Part shown: piece after piece, positions 25,166-32,977 of the stretch
Numbering within the stretch: the first letter of the stretch is position 1
How the letters are laid out: each line of letters begins with the position of its first letter
Assembly (NCBI RefSeq): GCF_001542625.1
Contig: NZ_CP016279.1
Location: 62,001 to 126,000, forward strand
DNA from: Streptomyces griseochromogenes
GTDB taxonomy: Bacteria > Actinomycetota > Actinomycetes > Streptomycetales > Streptomycetaceae
DNA length: 64,000 bases
Direction of reading: 5' to 3'
The notes under the pieces: model-generated
Database searches by the model: none
Seen by the model: only the letters and a program-made list of their open reading frames with translations
What the model was told of the DNA's origin: nothing
Translations under genes and position numbers: made by a program

Positions 25166-26050
25166 GTGACCGACACCCCGCCCGCAGCCGACGGGACCAC
25201 CGCGCCGTACGACGCGGTGGTGCTGGCCGGTGGTGCCGCGCGACGGCTCGGCGGGGCCGACAAGCCAGGGCTGCGGGTCGGCGGGCGGGCGCTGCTCGAC
25301 CGGGTGCTCGCGGCCTGCGCCGGCGCCCGTACGACCGTCGTCGTGGCCGACGTCCGGTCCACCGCCCGCCCGGTGCGCTGGGCGCGCGAGGAGCCGCCCG
25401 GCGCCGGACCGGTCGCCGCCCTGGAGGCCGGTCTGCGCCTCACCACGGCCGAGCACACCGTCGTCCTCTCCGCCGACCTGCCGTTCCTCCGCGCGGCCAC
25501 GCTGGAGCGGTTGTTGACCACCCTGCGGGACACCGGCGCCGACGGCGCGCTGCTCACCGACCCCGGCGGCCGCGACCAGCCGCTCGTCGCCGCCTACCGC
25601 ACCGCGGCGCTGCGCCGTGCCCTTGCGGCCCTCGGGGCCGCGCCCGACGGCCTCACCGGCCTGCCCCTGCGCCGGCTGACCGGCGCCCTCGAACTCACCC
25701 GCGTCCCGGACCCGCTCGCCTCCTTCGACTGCGACACCTGGGACGACATCGCCGACGCCAGGGCACGCATCAGGGAGCATGGGCACGTGTTGGATGAATG
25801 GATCTCCGCAGTCAAGGCCGAGCTGGGCATCGACCTGGACGTCGACACCGGCGTCCTGCTCGACCTTGCCCGTGACGCCGCGCACGGCGTGGCCCGGCCC
25901 GCCGCACCGCTGACCACCTTCCTGGTCGGCTATGCCGCAGCCCAAGGCGGGGGAGGCCCCGAGGCCGTCGCCGAGGCCGCCCGCAGGGCCGCCGCACTGG
26001 CGCTGCGCTGGGAGGAAGAGAACGCGCAGAACGGCCCGGACGCCGGATGA
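25166..26050 (+). CDS. mobA: Molybdenum cofactor guanylyltransferase fused to a DUF6457-like domain
   Basis: A 294-residue protein. Residues 12-205 are a MobA nucleotidyltransferase with VLAGGAARRLGGADKP (GTP binding) and LSADLPFLR (metal-binding Asp). It would attach GMP to molybdopterin. The last 90 residues (LDEWISAVKAELGIDLDV onward) are a separate small helical domain of the DUF6457 type, a fusion seen in actinomycetes whose role is unknown. The gene is coupled to moeA by an ATGA overlap. The GTG is close to a weak CATACT -10 box and may be leaderless. Confidence 0.87.
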   Translation: MTDTPPAADGTTAPYDAVVLAGGAARRLGGADKPGLRVGGRALLDRVLAACAGARTTVVVADVRSTARPVRWAREEPPGAGPVAALEAGLRLTTAEHTVVLSADLPFLRAATLERLLTTLRDTGADGALLTDPGGRDQPLVAAYRTAALRRALAALGAAPDGLTGLPLRRLTGALELTRVPDPLASFDCDTWDDIADARARIREHGHVLDEWISAVKAELGIDLDVDTGVLLDLARDAAHGVARPAAPLTTFLVGYAAAQGGGGPEAVAEAARRAAALALRWEEENAQNGPDAG

Positions 26051-27390
26051 CCGCCCCCGGCACCCGCACCGGAGCGATCGACGAGGACAGCGACGACCTG
26101 GCCGTCGAGGAGGCTCTGGCCCTCGTGAGGCAACCCAAGGACGACAGCGAGACGCCGGTGTCCTCCCCCGCAGCCCCGGGCGAGCGGCACAGGGCCACCC
26201 CCTGGCCCCAGGCGCGTGAGACCGCCGCCCGCGCCGTCCGCTCGGCCGGCCGCCGTGCTCCTGTCTCCGTCTCCCTCGCCGACGCCCTCGGCCTGGTCCT
26301 CGCCGCTCCTCTCGACGCCCTCACCGACCTGCCCTCCTTCGACACCTCCGCGATGGACGGCTGGGCCGTCGCCGGACCGGGCCCCTGGGAGGTGCGGGAC
26401 GAGGGCGTGCTCGCCGGACATGCGCAGCCCGAGCCGCTGACCGACGGCGAGGCGGTCCGTATCGCGACCGGCGCGCGCATCCCGGCCGACACCACCGCCG
26501 TCCTGCGCACCGAACACGGCCGCAGCGACGCCCAGGGCCGCCTCCACGCCACCCGGGAGGTGAGCCACGGCCAGGACATCCGCCCGCGCGGCCAGGAGTG
26601 CCGCAACGGCGAGCAGCTGCTGCCCGTCGGCACCCTGGTCACCCCCGCCGTCCTCGGCCTCGCCGCGGCCGCCGGATACGACACCGTCACCGTCGTCCCC
26701 CGCCCCCGCGCCGAAGTACTCGTCCTCGGCGACGAACTGCTCACCGAGGGACTCCCGCACGACGGACTGATCCGGGACGCGCTCGGCCCCATGCTGCCGC
26801 CCTGGCTGCGCGCGATGGGTGCCGAGGTCACCGCCGTACGCCGACTGGGTGATGACGCCAAGGCCCTGCACAAGGCGCTCACCGCCTCCGACGCCGACCT
26901 CGTCCTCACCACCGGCGGCACCGCCGCCGGACCCGTCGACCACGTCCACCCCACCCTGGAACGCATCGGCGCCGAACTCCTCGTCGACGGCGTCAAGGTG
27001 CGCCCCGGCCACCCCATGCTGCTCGCCCGCATCAACGAGGACCAGCACCTCGTCGGCCTGCCCGGCAACCCCCTCGCGGCCGTCTCCGGCCTGATCACCC
27101 TCGCCGAGCCCCTGCTGCGCACCCTCGCCGCCCGCCCCGCGCCCGAGCCGTACACGCTGCCGCTCACGGAGACGGTGCAGGGACATCCGTACGACACCCG
27201 GCTCGTCCCCGTGGTGCTGCGCGGCGACCGTGCCGTACCGCTGCACTACAACGGCCCGGCCATGCTGCGCGGCATCGCCGCCGCCGACGCGCTGGCCGTC
27301 GTACCGCCGGGCGGGGCCCCGCAGGGGAAGGAGGCCGAGCTGCTGGACCTGCCCTGGGCGGCGGCCGGAATCGGGGTGTGTTTCACGTGA
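26047..27390 (+). CDS. moeA: Molybdopterin molybdenumtransferase MoeA
   Basis: A 447-residue enzyme that inserts molybdate into adenylated molybdopterin. Typical blocks are LPSFDTSAMDGWAV (about residue 96), TGARIPADTTAVLRTE, RPRGQEC, LTTGGTAAGPVDHV and LVGLPGNPLAAVSGL. An extra 60-residue, poorly conserved N-terminus precedes the family start. The last codons, including the TGA, form the left half of a parS palindrome, so the C-terminus VCFT is constrained by that site. Confidence 0.9.
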   Translation: MTAPGTRTGAIDEDSDDLAVEEALALVRQPKDDSETPVSSPAAPGERHRATPWPQARETAARAVRSAGRRAPVSVSLADALGLVLAAPLDALTDLPSFDTSAMDGWAVAGPGPWEVRDEGVLAGHAQPEPLTDGEAVRIATGARIPADTTAVLRTEHGRSDAQGRLHATREVSHGQDIRPRGQECRNGEQLLPVGTLVTPAVLGLAAAAGYDTVTVVPRPRAEVLVLGDELLTEGLPHDGLIRDALGPMLPPWLRAMGAEVTAVRRLGDDAKALHKALTASDADLVLTTGGTAAGPVDHVHPTLERIGAELLVDGVKVRPGHPMLLARINEDQHLVGLPGNPLAAVSGLITLAEPLLRTLAARPAPEPYTLPLTETVQGHPYDTRLVPVVLRGDRAVPLHYNGPAMLRGIAAADALAVVPPGGAPQGKEAELLDLPWAAAGIGVCFT

Positions 27391-27393
27391 AAC
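27380..27393. promoter_or_regulatory. parS chromosome-partition site
   Basis: GTTTCACGTGAAAC is the perfect 14-base palindrome bound by ParB, with T before it as in the 16-base consensus. It spans the moeA stop codon and the channel start codon. In Streptomyces, parS sites cluster around oriC, so the window is probably in the origin-proximal part of the chromosome. Confidence 0.93.
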
Positions 27394-28484
27394 CTCCGGG
27401 CCATGACGCCCTTGCCCGCCGGGCGGACGAGGATCCGGTGACCCATCGGGTGAAACTCCCGAGGAAAGTGGTGGAGCGGCCCCTCCGCCAGGTCGCCAAA
27501 CGGCTGCTCATGGCCCTCGCGGTGCTGGTCGCCACCGCCCTGATCGTCTACGTCGACCGCGACGGCTATCGCGACAGCTCCGACGGCCCGGTGGACCTTC
27601 TCGACGCCTTCTACTACGCGACCGTCACCCTCTCCACCACCGGGTACGGCGACATCACCCCGGTCAGCGACGGTGCCCGGCTCACCAACATCTTCGTCAT
27701 CACGCCGCTGAGGGTGCTGTTCCTGATCATCCTGGTCGGTACCACGCTGGAGGTCCTCACCGAACGCACCCGGGAGGAATGGCGCCTGAACCGCTGGAGG
27801 TCCGCGTTGCGTGATCACACCGTCGTCATCGGCTTCGGCACGAAGGGCCGGTCGGCCGTCCAGGCCGTCTGCGCGAACGGGCTGAAGAAAGAGCAGGTCG
27901 TCGTGGTCGACCCCAGCTCCAAGGTGATCGACGCGGCGACCGCCGACGGCTATGCGGGCGTCATGGGCGACGCCACCCGCAGCGAGGTGCTCAAACGCGC
28001 CGAGGTCCACAAGGCACGGCAGATCATCGTCGCCCCGCAGCGCGACGACACCGCCGTCCTCGTCACCCTGACAGCCCGGCAGCTCAACCGGCGGGCGAAG
28101 ATCGTGGCCGCCGTGCGCGAGGAGGAGAACGCCCCGCTGCTCAAGCAGTCCGGCGCCGACGCCGTCATCACCAGCTCCGGTGCGGCCGGCCGGCTGCTCG
28201 GCCTCTCCGTGCTCAGCCCCGCCGCCGGCATGGTCATGGAGGACCTGATCCAGCAGGGCAGCGGCCTGGACCTCGTCGAACGGCCCGTGGTGCGGGCCGA
28301 GGCGGGCAAGTCCCCGCGCGAGACGGACGACCTCGTGGTGAGCGTCGTACGGGGCCACCGGGTGCTCGGCTACGACGACCCGTCCGTCGGCACCCTCCAG
28401 CTCACGGACCGTCTGATCACGATCGTCCGGGCGACGCCCGGTACCCGGGTCACCCCGCATCCCCGCCCGCTGCCCGGCGACTGA
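27387..28484 (+). CDS. Two-helix potassium channel with TrkA-N regulatory domain
   Basis: A 365-residue membrane protein. The first helix is LMALAVLVATALIVYV, then the pore loop with selectivity filter TTGYGD, and the second helix is LRVLFLIILVGTTLEVL. A cytoplasmic RCK/TrkA-N Rossmann domain follows (VVIGFGTKGRSAVQAV, about residue 115), then a second segment to the end. It should conduct potassium under nucleotide control. GTG 27387 overlaps the moeA stop as GTGA. GTG 27378, three codons earlier, is equally in frame. Both lie in the parS site. Confidence 0.87.
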   Translation: MKPPGHDALARRADEDPVTHRVKLPRKVVERPLRQVAKRLLMALAVLVATALIVYVDRDGYRDSSDGPVDLLDAFYYATVTLSTTGYGDITPVSDGARLTNIFVITPLRVLFLIILVGTTLEVLTERTREEWRLNRWRSALRDHTVVIGFGTKGRSAVQAVCANGLKKEQVVVVDPSSKVIDAATADGYAGVMGDATRSEVLKRAEVHKARQIIVAPQRDDTAVLVTLTARQLNRRAKIVAAVREEENAPLLKQSGADAVITSSGAAGRLLGLSVLSPAAGMVMEDLIQQGSGLDLVERPVVRAEAGKSPRETDDLVVSVVRGHRVLGYDDPSVGTLQLTDRLITIVRATPGTRVTPHPRPLPGD

Positions 28485-28518
28485 GCGGGTCTGCCCCGAA
28501 GGCGCCACCGGCGGAGAG

Positions 28519-28524
28519 TAGCGT
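28519..28524 (+). promoter_or_regulatory. -10 box TAGCGT of a leaderless promoter
   Basis: TAGCGT, seven bases, then ATG 28532: identical hexamer and spacing to the rhodanese promoter at 7565. Confidence 0.6.
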
Positions 28525-28531
28525 CGCGTGC

Positions 28532-29512
28532 ATGCATGCGATCACGATTGCCGAACCTGGTGGGCCCGAGGCGCTGGTGTGGGACGAGGTCCCCGATCCG
28601 GTGCCCGGCGAGGGCGAAGTGCTGGTCGAGGTGGTGGCCAGCGCCGTCAACCGTGCCGACATCCTGCAGCGGCAGGGCTTCTACAACCCGCCGCCCGGCG
28701 CGTCCCCGTACCCCGGCCTGGAGTGCTCCGGCAGGATCGCCGCACTCGGCTCCGGGGTCTCCGGCTGGGCCGTCGGAGACGAGGTGTGCGCGCTGCTCGC
28801 CGGCGGCGCTTACGCCGAGAAGGCCGTCGTTCCGGCCGGGCAGCTGCTGCCCGTGCCCGACGGCGTGGACCTGAAGCAGGCGGCCGCCCTGCCCGAGGTG
28901 GTCTGCACGGTCTGGTCCAACGTCTTCATGGTCGCCCATCTGCGGCCCGGCGAGACGCTGCTGGTGCACGGCGGCTCCAGCGGCATCGGCACGATGGCGA
29001 TCCAGCTGGCCAAGGCCGTCGGGGCCAGGGTCGCGGTGACCGCCGGGACGAAGGAGAAGCTGGAGTACTGCGCCGAGCTGGGCGCGGACGTGCTGATCAA
29101 CTACCGCGAACAGGACTTCGTCGCGGAGATCGAGCGGGCCACGGACGGCGCGGGCGCCGACGTCATCCTCGACAACATGGGCGCCAAGTACCTGGACCGC
29201 AATGTGCAGGCCCTCGCGGTCAACGGGCGGCTCGCGATCATCGGCATGCAGGGCGGCATCAAGGGTGAGCTGAACATCGCCGCCCTGCTGAACAAGCGGG
29301 CCGCCATCAGCGCGACCTCGCTGCGGGCCCGGCCGCTGAGCGAGAAGGCGGCCATCGTGGCGGCCGTACGCGAGCATGTGTGGCCGTTGTTCGCGAGCGG
29401 GCAGATCCGCCCGGTCGTCGACCGAGAACTGCCGATGCCGCAGGCGCCCGAGGCGCACCGGGTGGTGGAGGCGAGCGGCCACATGGGCAAGGTGCTGCTG
29501 GTCGCGCCCTAG
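28532..29512 (+). CDS. NAD(P)H quinone oxidoreductase (zinc-free MDR family)
   Basis: A 326-residue medium-chain reductase of the quinone oxidoreductase/PIG3 group. It has a GroES-like N-terminal domain (SAVNRADILQRQGFYNPPPG) and an NADPH-binding fold with VHGGSSGIGTMAIQLAKAVG (about residues 146-165). The catalytic zinc ligands of alcohol dehydrogenases are absent. ATG 28532 fits a leaderless transcript. A second in-frame ATG is not available nearby. Confidence 0.9.
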   Translation: MHAITIAEPGGPEALVWDEVPDPVPGEGEVLVEVVASAVNRADILQRQGFYNPPPGASPYPGLECSGRIAALGSGVSGWAVGDEVCALLAGGAYAEKAVVPAGQLLPVPDGVDLKQAAALPEVVCTVWSNVFMVAHLRPGETLLVHGGSSGIGTMAIQLAKAVGARVAVTAGTKEKLEYCAELGADVLINYREQDFVAEIERATDGAGADVILDNMGAKYLDRNVQALAVNGRLAIIGMQGGIKGELNIAALLNKRAAISATSLRARPLSEKAAIVAAVREHVWPLFASGQIRPVVDRELPMPQAPEAHRVVEASGHMGKVLLVAP

Positions 29513-29535
29513 CGGGCCGCGCCGCGGCCGGCGGC

Positions 29536-30150
29536 TCAGCTCCGGCGTACCCGCAGGCCCAGGAACGCCAGGCCGAGGCCCAGGCCGATCAGGACCAGGC
29601 CGCTGCCCAGCGGCAGGATCCGCAGGGTCTCGTCGGAGGCCTCGCCCTGGTGGACGTCTCCGCGGCTCGTCGGCCGCAGCGGGGGCCGGGCGGGGTTCAG
29701 ACCGGCCTCCTGGGGCGAGCCGGTGGCCGCCGGCGTCCCGGCCGGGGAGTCCGCGGTCTCCGGCTCCTCCGGGTAGGCGTCCTCCGGGGCGGTCTCCCGC
29801 GGGTCCCCGGTGACCGGGCCGGTGTCGTCGTCGCCCTCCTCCTCCGAGGCCGGCCCGTCCGGGCGGCCCGGACGCATCCGGCCCTCCCCGGCCCGGCTCC
29901 CGGCCCGTGACGGCTCGGCGGGAGAGGCCGAGCGGGAAGCGGCGCCGACGACCGGCACCGGTGCGGCCGCGGAGGCCGGGGCCCGTGCGCCGGGGGAGGC
30001 GGACCGGGTGGGCCGGGCCGAGGGCGCGGGCGGGTCGGGCGGGGCGGCCTGCGCGCCGTAGGCGGGGGCCGCGCCGTACACCGGCACAGCCGTCGCGAGG
30101 ACGAGCAGCAGCCGGACGAAGCGCAGTATGAGTCGCAGCCATGGAGTCAC
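29536..30150 (-). CDS. Secreted or membrane-anchored hypothetical protein
   Basis: A 204-residue protein with a signal-type N-terminus (LRLILRFVRLLLVLATAVPV). A long disordered region rich in Ala, Pro, Ser and acidic residues follows, and there is a C-terminal membrane helix (LGSGLVLIGLGLGLAFLGL) with an RVRRS tail. It has no sortase motif. I do not recognise a family. The GTG at 30150 has GGAGGT eight bases upstream on the minus strand. It ends 23 bases from the convergent quinone oxidoreductase. Confidence 0.75.
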   Translation of the reverse strand: MTPWLRLILRFVRLLLVLATAVPVYGAAPAYGAQAAPPDPPAPSARPTRSASPGARAPASAAAPVPVVGAASRSASPAEPSRAGSRAGEGRMRPGRPDGPASEEEGDDDTGPVTGDPRETAPEDAYPEEPETADSPAGTPAATGSPQEAGLNPARPPLRPTSRGDVHQGEASDETLRILPLGSGLVLIGLGLGLAFLGLRVRRS

Positions 30151-30326
30151 GTCGGGTGACCTCCCGGAAGCCCAGTCGTCATGACCGACGGAATTCGGAC
30201 GGAATTCAGCCTCACATTTCATGGCCAACCGGGCATTTCCTATTGGGCCGTCGGGTCTAAACGGTGGATCAGCCGCGCGAGGGGGCACCACGGTGATGAG
30301 GTGTGGGCGTGCGAGAGAATGGCGGC

Positions 30327-30872
30327 ATGGAGATGCCGAGGAACGAACGGTCGCCGGAGAATCCGCAGATCCTGGTCGTGGGCCAGGACGGCATGGCGCT
30401 CAGCGGCGGCAACGGAGACGAGGACTCCCGCGAGACGCCGGTGACGGACCAGGTGGAACAGCCCGCCAAGGTCATGCGCATCGGCAGCATGATCAAGCAG
30501 CTCCTGGAGGAGGTGCGTGTCGCTCCTCTGGACGAGGCGAGCCGGGCCCGGCTCAAGGAGATCCACCGCAGTTCGGTGAAGGAGCTGGAGGACGGCCTCG
30601 CCCCTGAGCTGGTCGACGAGCTGGAGCGGCTCTCCCTGCCCTTCATGGACGACGTGACCCCCAGCGACGCGGAACTGCGCATCGCGCAGGCCCAGTTGGT
30701 GGGGTGGCTGGAGGGCCTGTTCCACGGGATCCAGACGACGCTGTTCGCCCAGCAGATGGCCGCGCGGGCCCAGCTGGAGCAGATGCGCCGCGCGCTCCCG
30801 CCGGGTGTGGGGGGCCACGAGGACGGCGACGACCCCCGGGCCGGAGGCCGCTCGGGCGGACCGTATCTGTAA
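30327..30872 (+). CDS. bpa: Bacterial proteasome activator Bpa
   Basis: A 181-residue ATP-independent activator of the actinobacterial 20S proteasome. The helical core runs from VMRIGSMIKQLLEEVRVAPL to TTLFAQQMAARAQLEQMRRA, as in the DUF2587/Bpa family. The C-terminus GGPYL has the penultimate Tyr that docks into the proteasome (HbYX-like motif). The acidic N-terminus and glycine-rich linker before the tail are disordered. ATG 30327 gives the family start. Proteasome genes are not in the window. Confidence 0.9.
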   Translation: MEMPRNERSPENPQILVVGQDGMALSGGNGDEDSRETPVTDQVEQPAKVMRIGSMIKQLLEEVRVAPLDEASRARLKEIHRSSVKELEDGLAPELVDELERLSLPFMDDVTPSDAELRIAQAQLVGWLEGLFHGIQTTLFAQQMAARAQLEQMRRALPPGVGGHEDGDDPRAGGRSGGPYL

Positions 30873-30893
30873 GCCGTGCACGAAGACGGTCAC

Positions 30894-30929
30894 GCGAAGG
30901 GCCCGGCGGACGACCGCCGGGCCCTTCGC
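30894..30929. terminator. Bidirectional terminator hairpin
   Basis: A perfect 16-base-pair G+C-rich stem (30894-30909 with 30914-30929) has an ACGA loop. It lies between the converging bpa and kinase genes. There is no long T tract, as is common in Streptomyces. Confidence 0.8.
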
Positions 30930-30984
30930 CTATGAAGTGATATCCGTCACATCGCGATCGCCGGGCGATCGGTCACCGCGCCGG

Positions 30985-32634
30985 TCACTGCGGGGGAACG
31001 CCCGTCGAGACGGTCAGCTCGACCTTGTCCATGTTCTTCGGGTCGACATCGGTGTCCGGGGAGGGGAACTGGTCGAGGACGGTCCCGTCGCCCCAGGTGT
31101 TGTTGTCTTGCTTCTTGATCTTGTACTCCCAGCCCGCGGCCTGGAAACACGCCTTCACGGAGTCGATGTTCTTGTACCGGAAGTCGGGCAGCCGGATCTT
31201 GCTCGCGTCCTCGTAGGACTCCTGCGGCTCCGAGCACTCGGTCTTGTCGATCGTCTTGGACGTGTCCGGGCCCCGGTAGCCCGACGGACGGGTCGACGCC
31301 GAGGGGCTGGCGCCACCGCCGCCGCCCTCGTTGTCGTCGCCGCCGTTGAGCGTCAGCGCGACGATCAGGCCGACCACCGCGACCAGGGACACCACGATCG
31401 AGCCGATGATCACAGGCTTGTTGCTCTTGCCGCCGCCCGCGCCCGCGGACTGGACCGAGGTCTGGGGCGTGAGGTTGTACGGCGGCGGCGTCGCGGAAGC
31501 CTGCTGTCCGTACCCCACGGGAGGGGTCTGGTAGCCGCCCTGCTGCGGATAGCCGTACGCCGGGGCCGGGGCCGGGGCCGGGGTGGGCGCCGGGGTGCCG
31601 TACGGGCCCGGAGCCGGAGTCGGCTGGTACGGCGTCTGCACCGGGCCGGTGGGCGACTGGGGCGACTGGCCGACCGGCGGGAACACCGCGGAGCCGACGC
31701 CCGAGCCGCTCTGCGTCGGGCCGGAGCCCGGCACGATGCTCGGCGCCGACCCCTGGAGGGAGGCGGCGACCCGGAGGCACTCGTCGCGCATGGACTCCGA
31801 GGTCGGGAAGCGCTCGTTCGGGTTCTTCTTCAGCGCGCGGGCGACCAGTGCGTCCACCGCCGGGGGCAGCGAGCGGTTGATCGAGGAAGGAGCCACCGGC
31901 TCCTCCTGTACATGCGCGTACGCGATCGCCAGCGGGGAGTCCGCGTCGAACGGCAGCCGGCCGGTGACCAGCTGGAACAGCATGATGCCGACCGAGTACA
32001 GATCGGACCGGGCGTCCACGCCCCGGCCGAGGGCCTGCTCGGGCGAGAGGTACTGCGGGGTGCCGACGACCATGCCGGTCTGGGTCATCGAGGTGACCCC
32101 GGACTGCATGGCGCGGGCGATGCCGAAGTCCATGACCTTGACCACGCCGCGCTTGGTCATCATCACGTTGCCCGGCTTGATGTCGCGGTGGACCAGCCCC
32201 ATCTCGTGGCTGATCTCCAGCGCGGCCAGCACATCCGCGGTGATCTTCAGGGCCTTGTCGGCGGGCATCGCGCCGTACTGCCGGATGTCCTCGTCCAGGA
32301 CCGAACCCAGCGGGCGGCCCTCGACGTACTCCATGACGATGTACGGCGTCGTCATGCCGCCGAGGTCGTCCTCGCCGGTGTCGAAGACGGAGACGATGTT
32401 GGTGTGCGTGAGCTTGGCCACGGCCTGGGCCTCGCGGCGAAAGCGCTCGCGGAAGGCCTGCTCCCGGCCCAGCTCGGTGTGCAGCGTCTTGATCGCGACC
32501 TGGCGGTCCAGCACGGCGTCGTACGCCAGGTGCACCGAGGCCATGCCGCCTTCGCCGAGCAAGTCGCGCAGCTGGTAGCGGCCGCCGGCCAGCGACTGCC
32601 CCGTGTACCGGCCGTGTGCGCCGTCCTGGCTCAT
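30985..32634 (-). CDS. Membrane Ser/Thr protein kinase with one PASTA-like domain
   Basis: A 549-residue kinase. The kinase domain is at about residues 20-275: glycine loop LGEGGMASV, lysine in VAIKTL, catalytic loop HRDIKPGN, DFG in VMDFGIAR and activation segment TGMVVGTPQYLSPEQ with phosphorylatable Thr. A Pro/Gln/Tyr-rich juxtamembrane linker follows, then one membrane helix (PVIIGSIVVSLVAVVGLIVA), and an external domain of about 80 residues with PASTA-like features (FRYKNIDSVKACFQAAGWEY). ATG 32634 has GGGGGACACGGAAAG upstream. The gene diverges from a second kinase. Confidence 0.92.
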   Translation of the reverse strand: MSQDGAHGRYTGQSLAGGRYQLRDLLGEGGMASVHLAYDAVLDRQVAIKTLHTELGREQAFRERFRREAQAVAKLTHTNIVSVFDTGEDDLGGMTTPYIVMEYVEGRPLGSVLDEDIRQYGAMPADKALKITADVLAALEISHEMGLVHRDIKPGNVMMTKRGVVKVMDFGIARAMQSGVTSMTQTGMVVGTPQYLSPEQALGRGVDARSDLYSVGIMLFQLVTGRLPFDADSPLAIAYAHVQEEPVAPSSINRSLPPAVDALVARALKKNPNERFPTSESMRDECLRVAASLQGSAPSIVPGSGPTQSGSGVGSAVFPPVGQSPQSPTGPVQTPYQPTPAPGPYGTPAPTPAPAPAPAYGYPQQGGYQTPPVGYGQQASATPPPYNLTPQTSVQSAGAGGGKSNKPVIIGSIVVSLVAVVGLIVALTLNGGDDNEGGGGGASPSASTRPSGYRGPDTSKTIDKTECSEPQESYEDASKIRLPDFRYKNIDSVKACFQAAGWEYKIKKQDNNTWGDGTVLDQFPSPDTDVDPKNMDKVELTVSTGVPPQ

Positions 32635-32977
32635 CTTTCCGTGTCCCCCACTGGCCGTCCGGCGCCGTCGCCTGGCGAACATGCCTTGATCGAATGTGTC
32701 ATTCCCGGCCAAGTCTGCCCCAGGGCACCGACACGTCAAGCGCGGTGCCCGTTCCGTGACCGTACGCGAAAGAAGCGTCGCGGAAGCGTTACAGCGGAAG
32801 TACGACGAGCACACAGAATTTGCACGACAGCGCGTGCTACGGGTTTCATGGCCGGTCGTTCCCGGGCCGGTCCAGGTACCGATCCCGGACCGGAGGCTTG
32901 CGCGGAGGCTGTAGCGTGGCCGACGGAGACCGTAACAACACCGCGCGCACCGCGGGCAGAAACGACGGCGAGGACCG
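32635..32977. other. Divergent promoter region of the two kinase genes
   Basis: 343 bases separate the two kinase starts, without a convincing gene. The middle (32740-32830) is relatively A+T-rich for this genome (AAAGAAGCGTCGCGGAAGCG, CACACAGAATTTGC). The promoters for both kinases should lie here. No clear palindrome was found. Confidence 0.5.

Noticed and set aside
30303..30326. Earlier start for bpa (GTG 30303)
   Set aside because: The extra eight residues are not typical of the family, and ATG 30327 gives the expected start.
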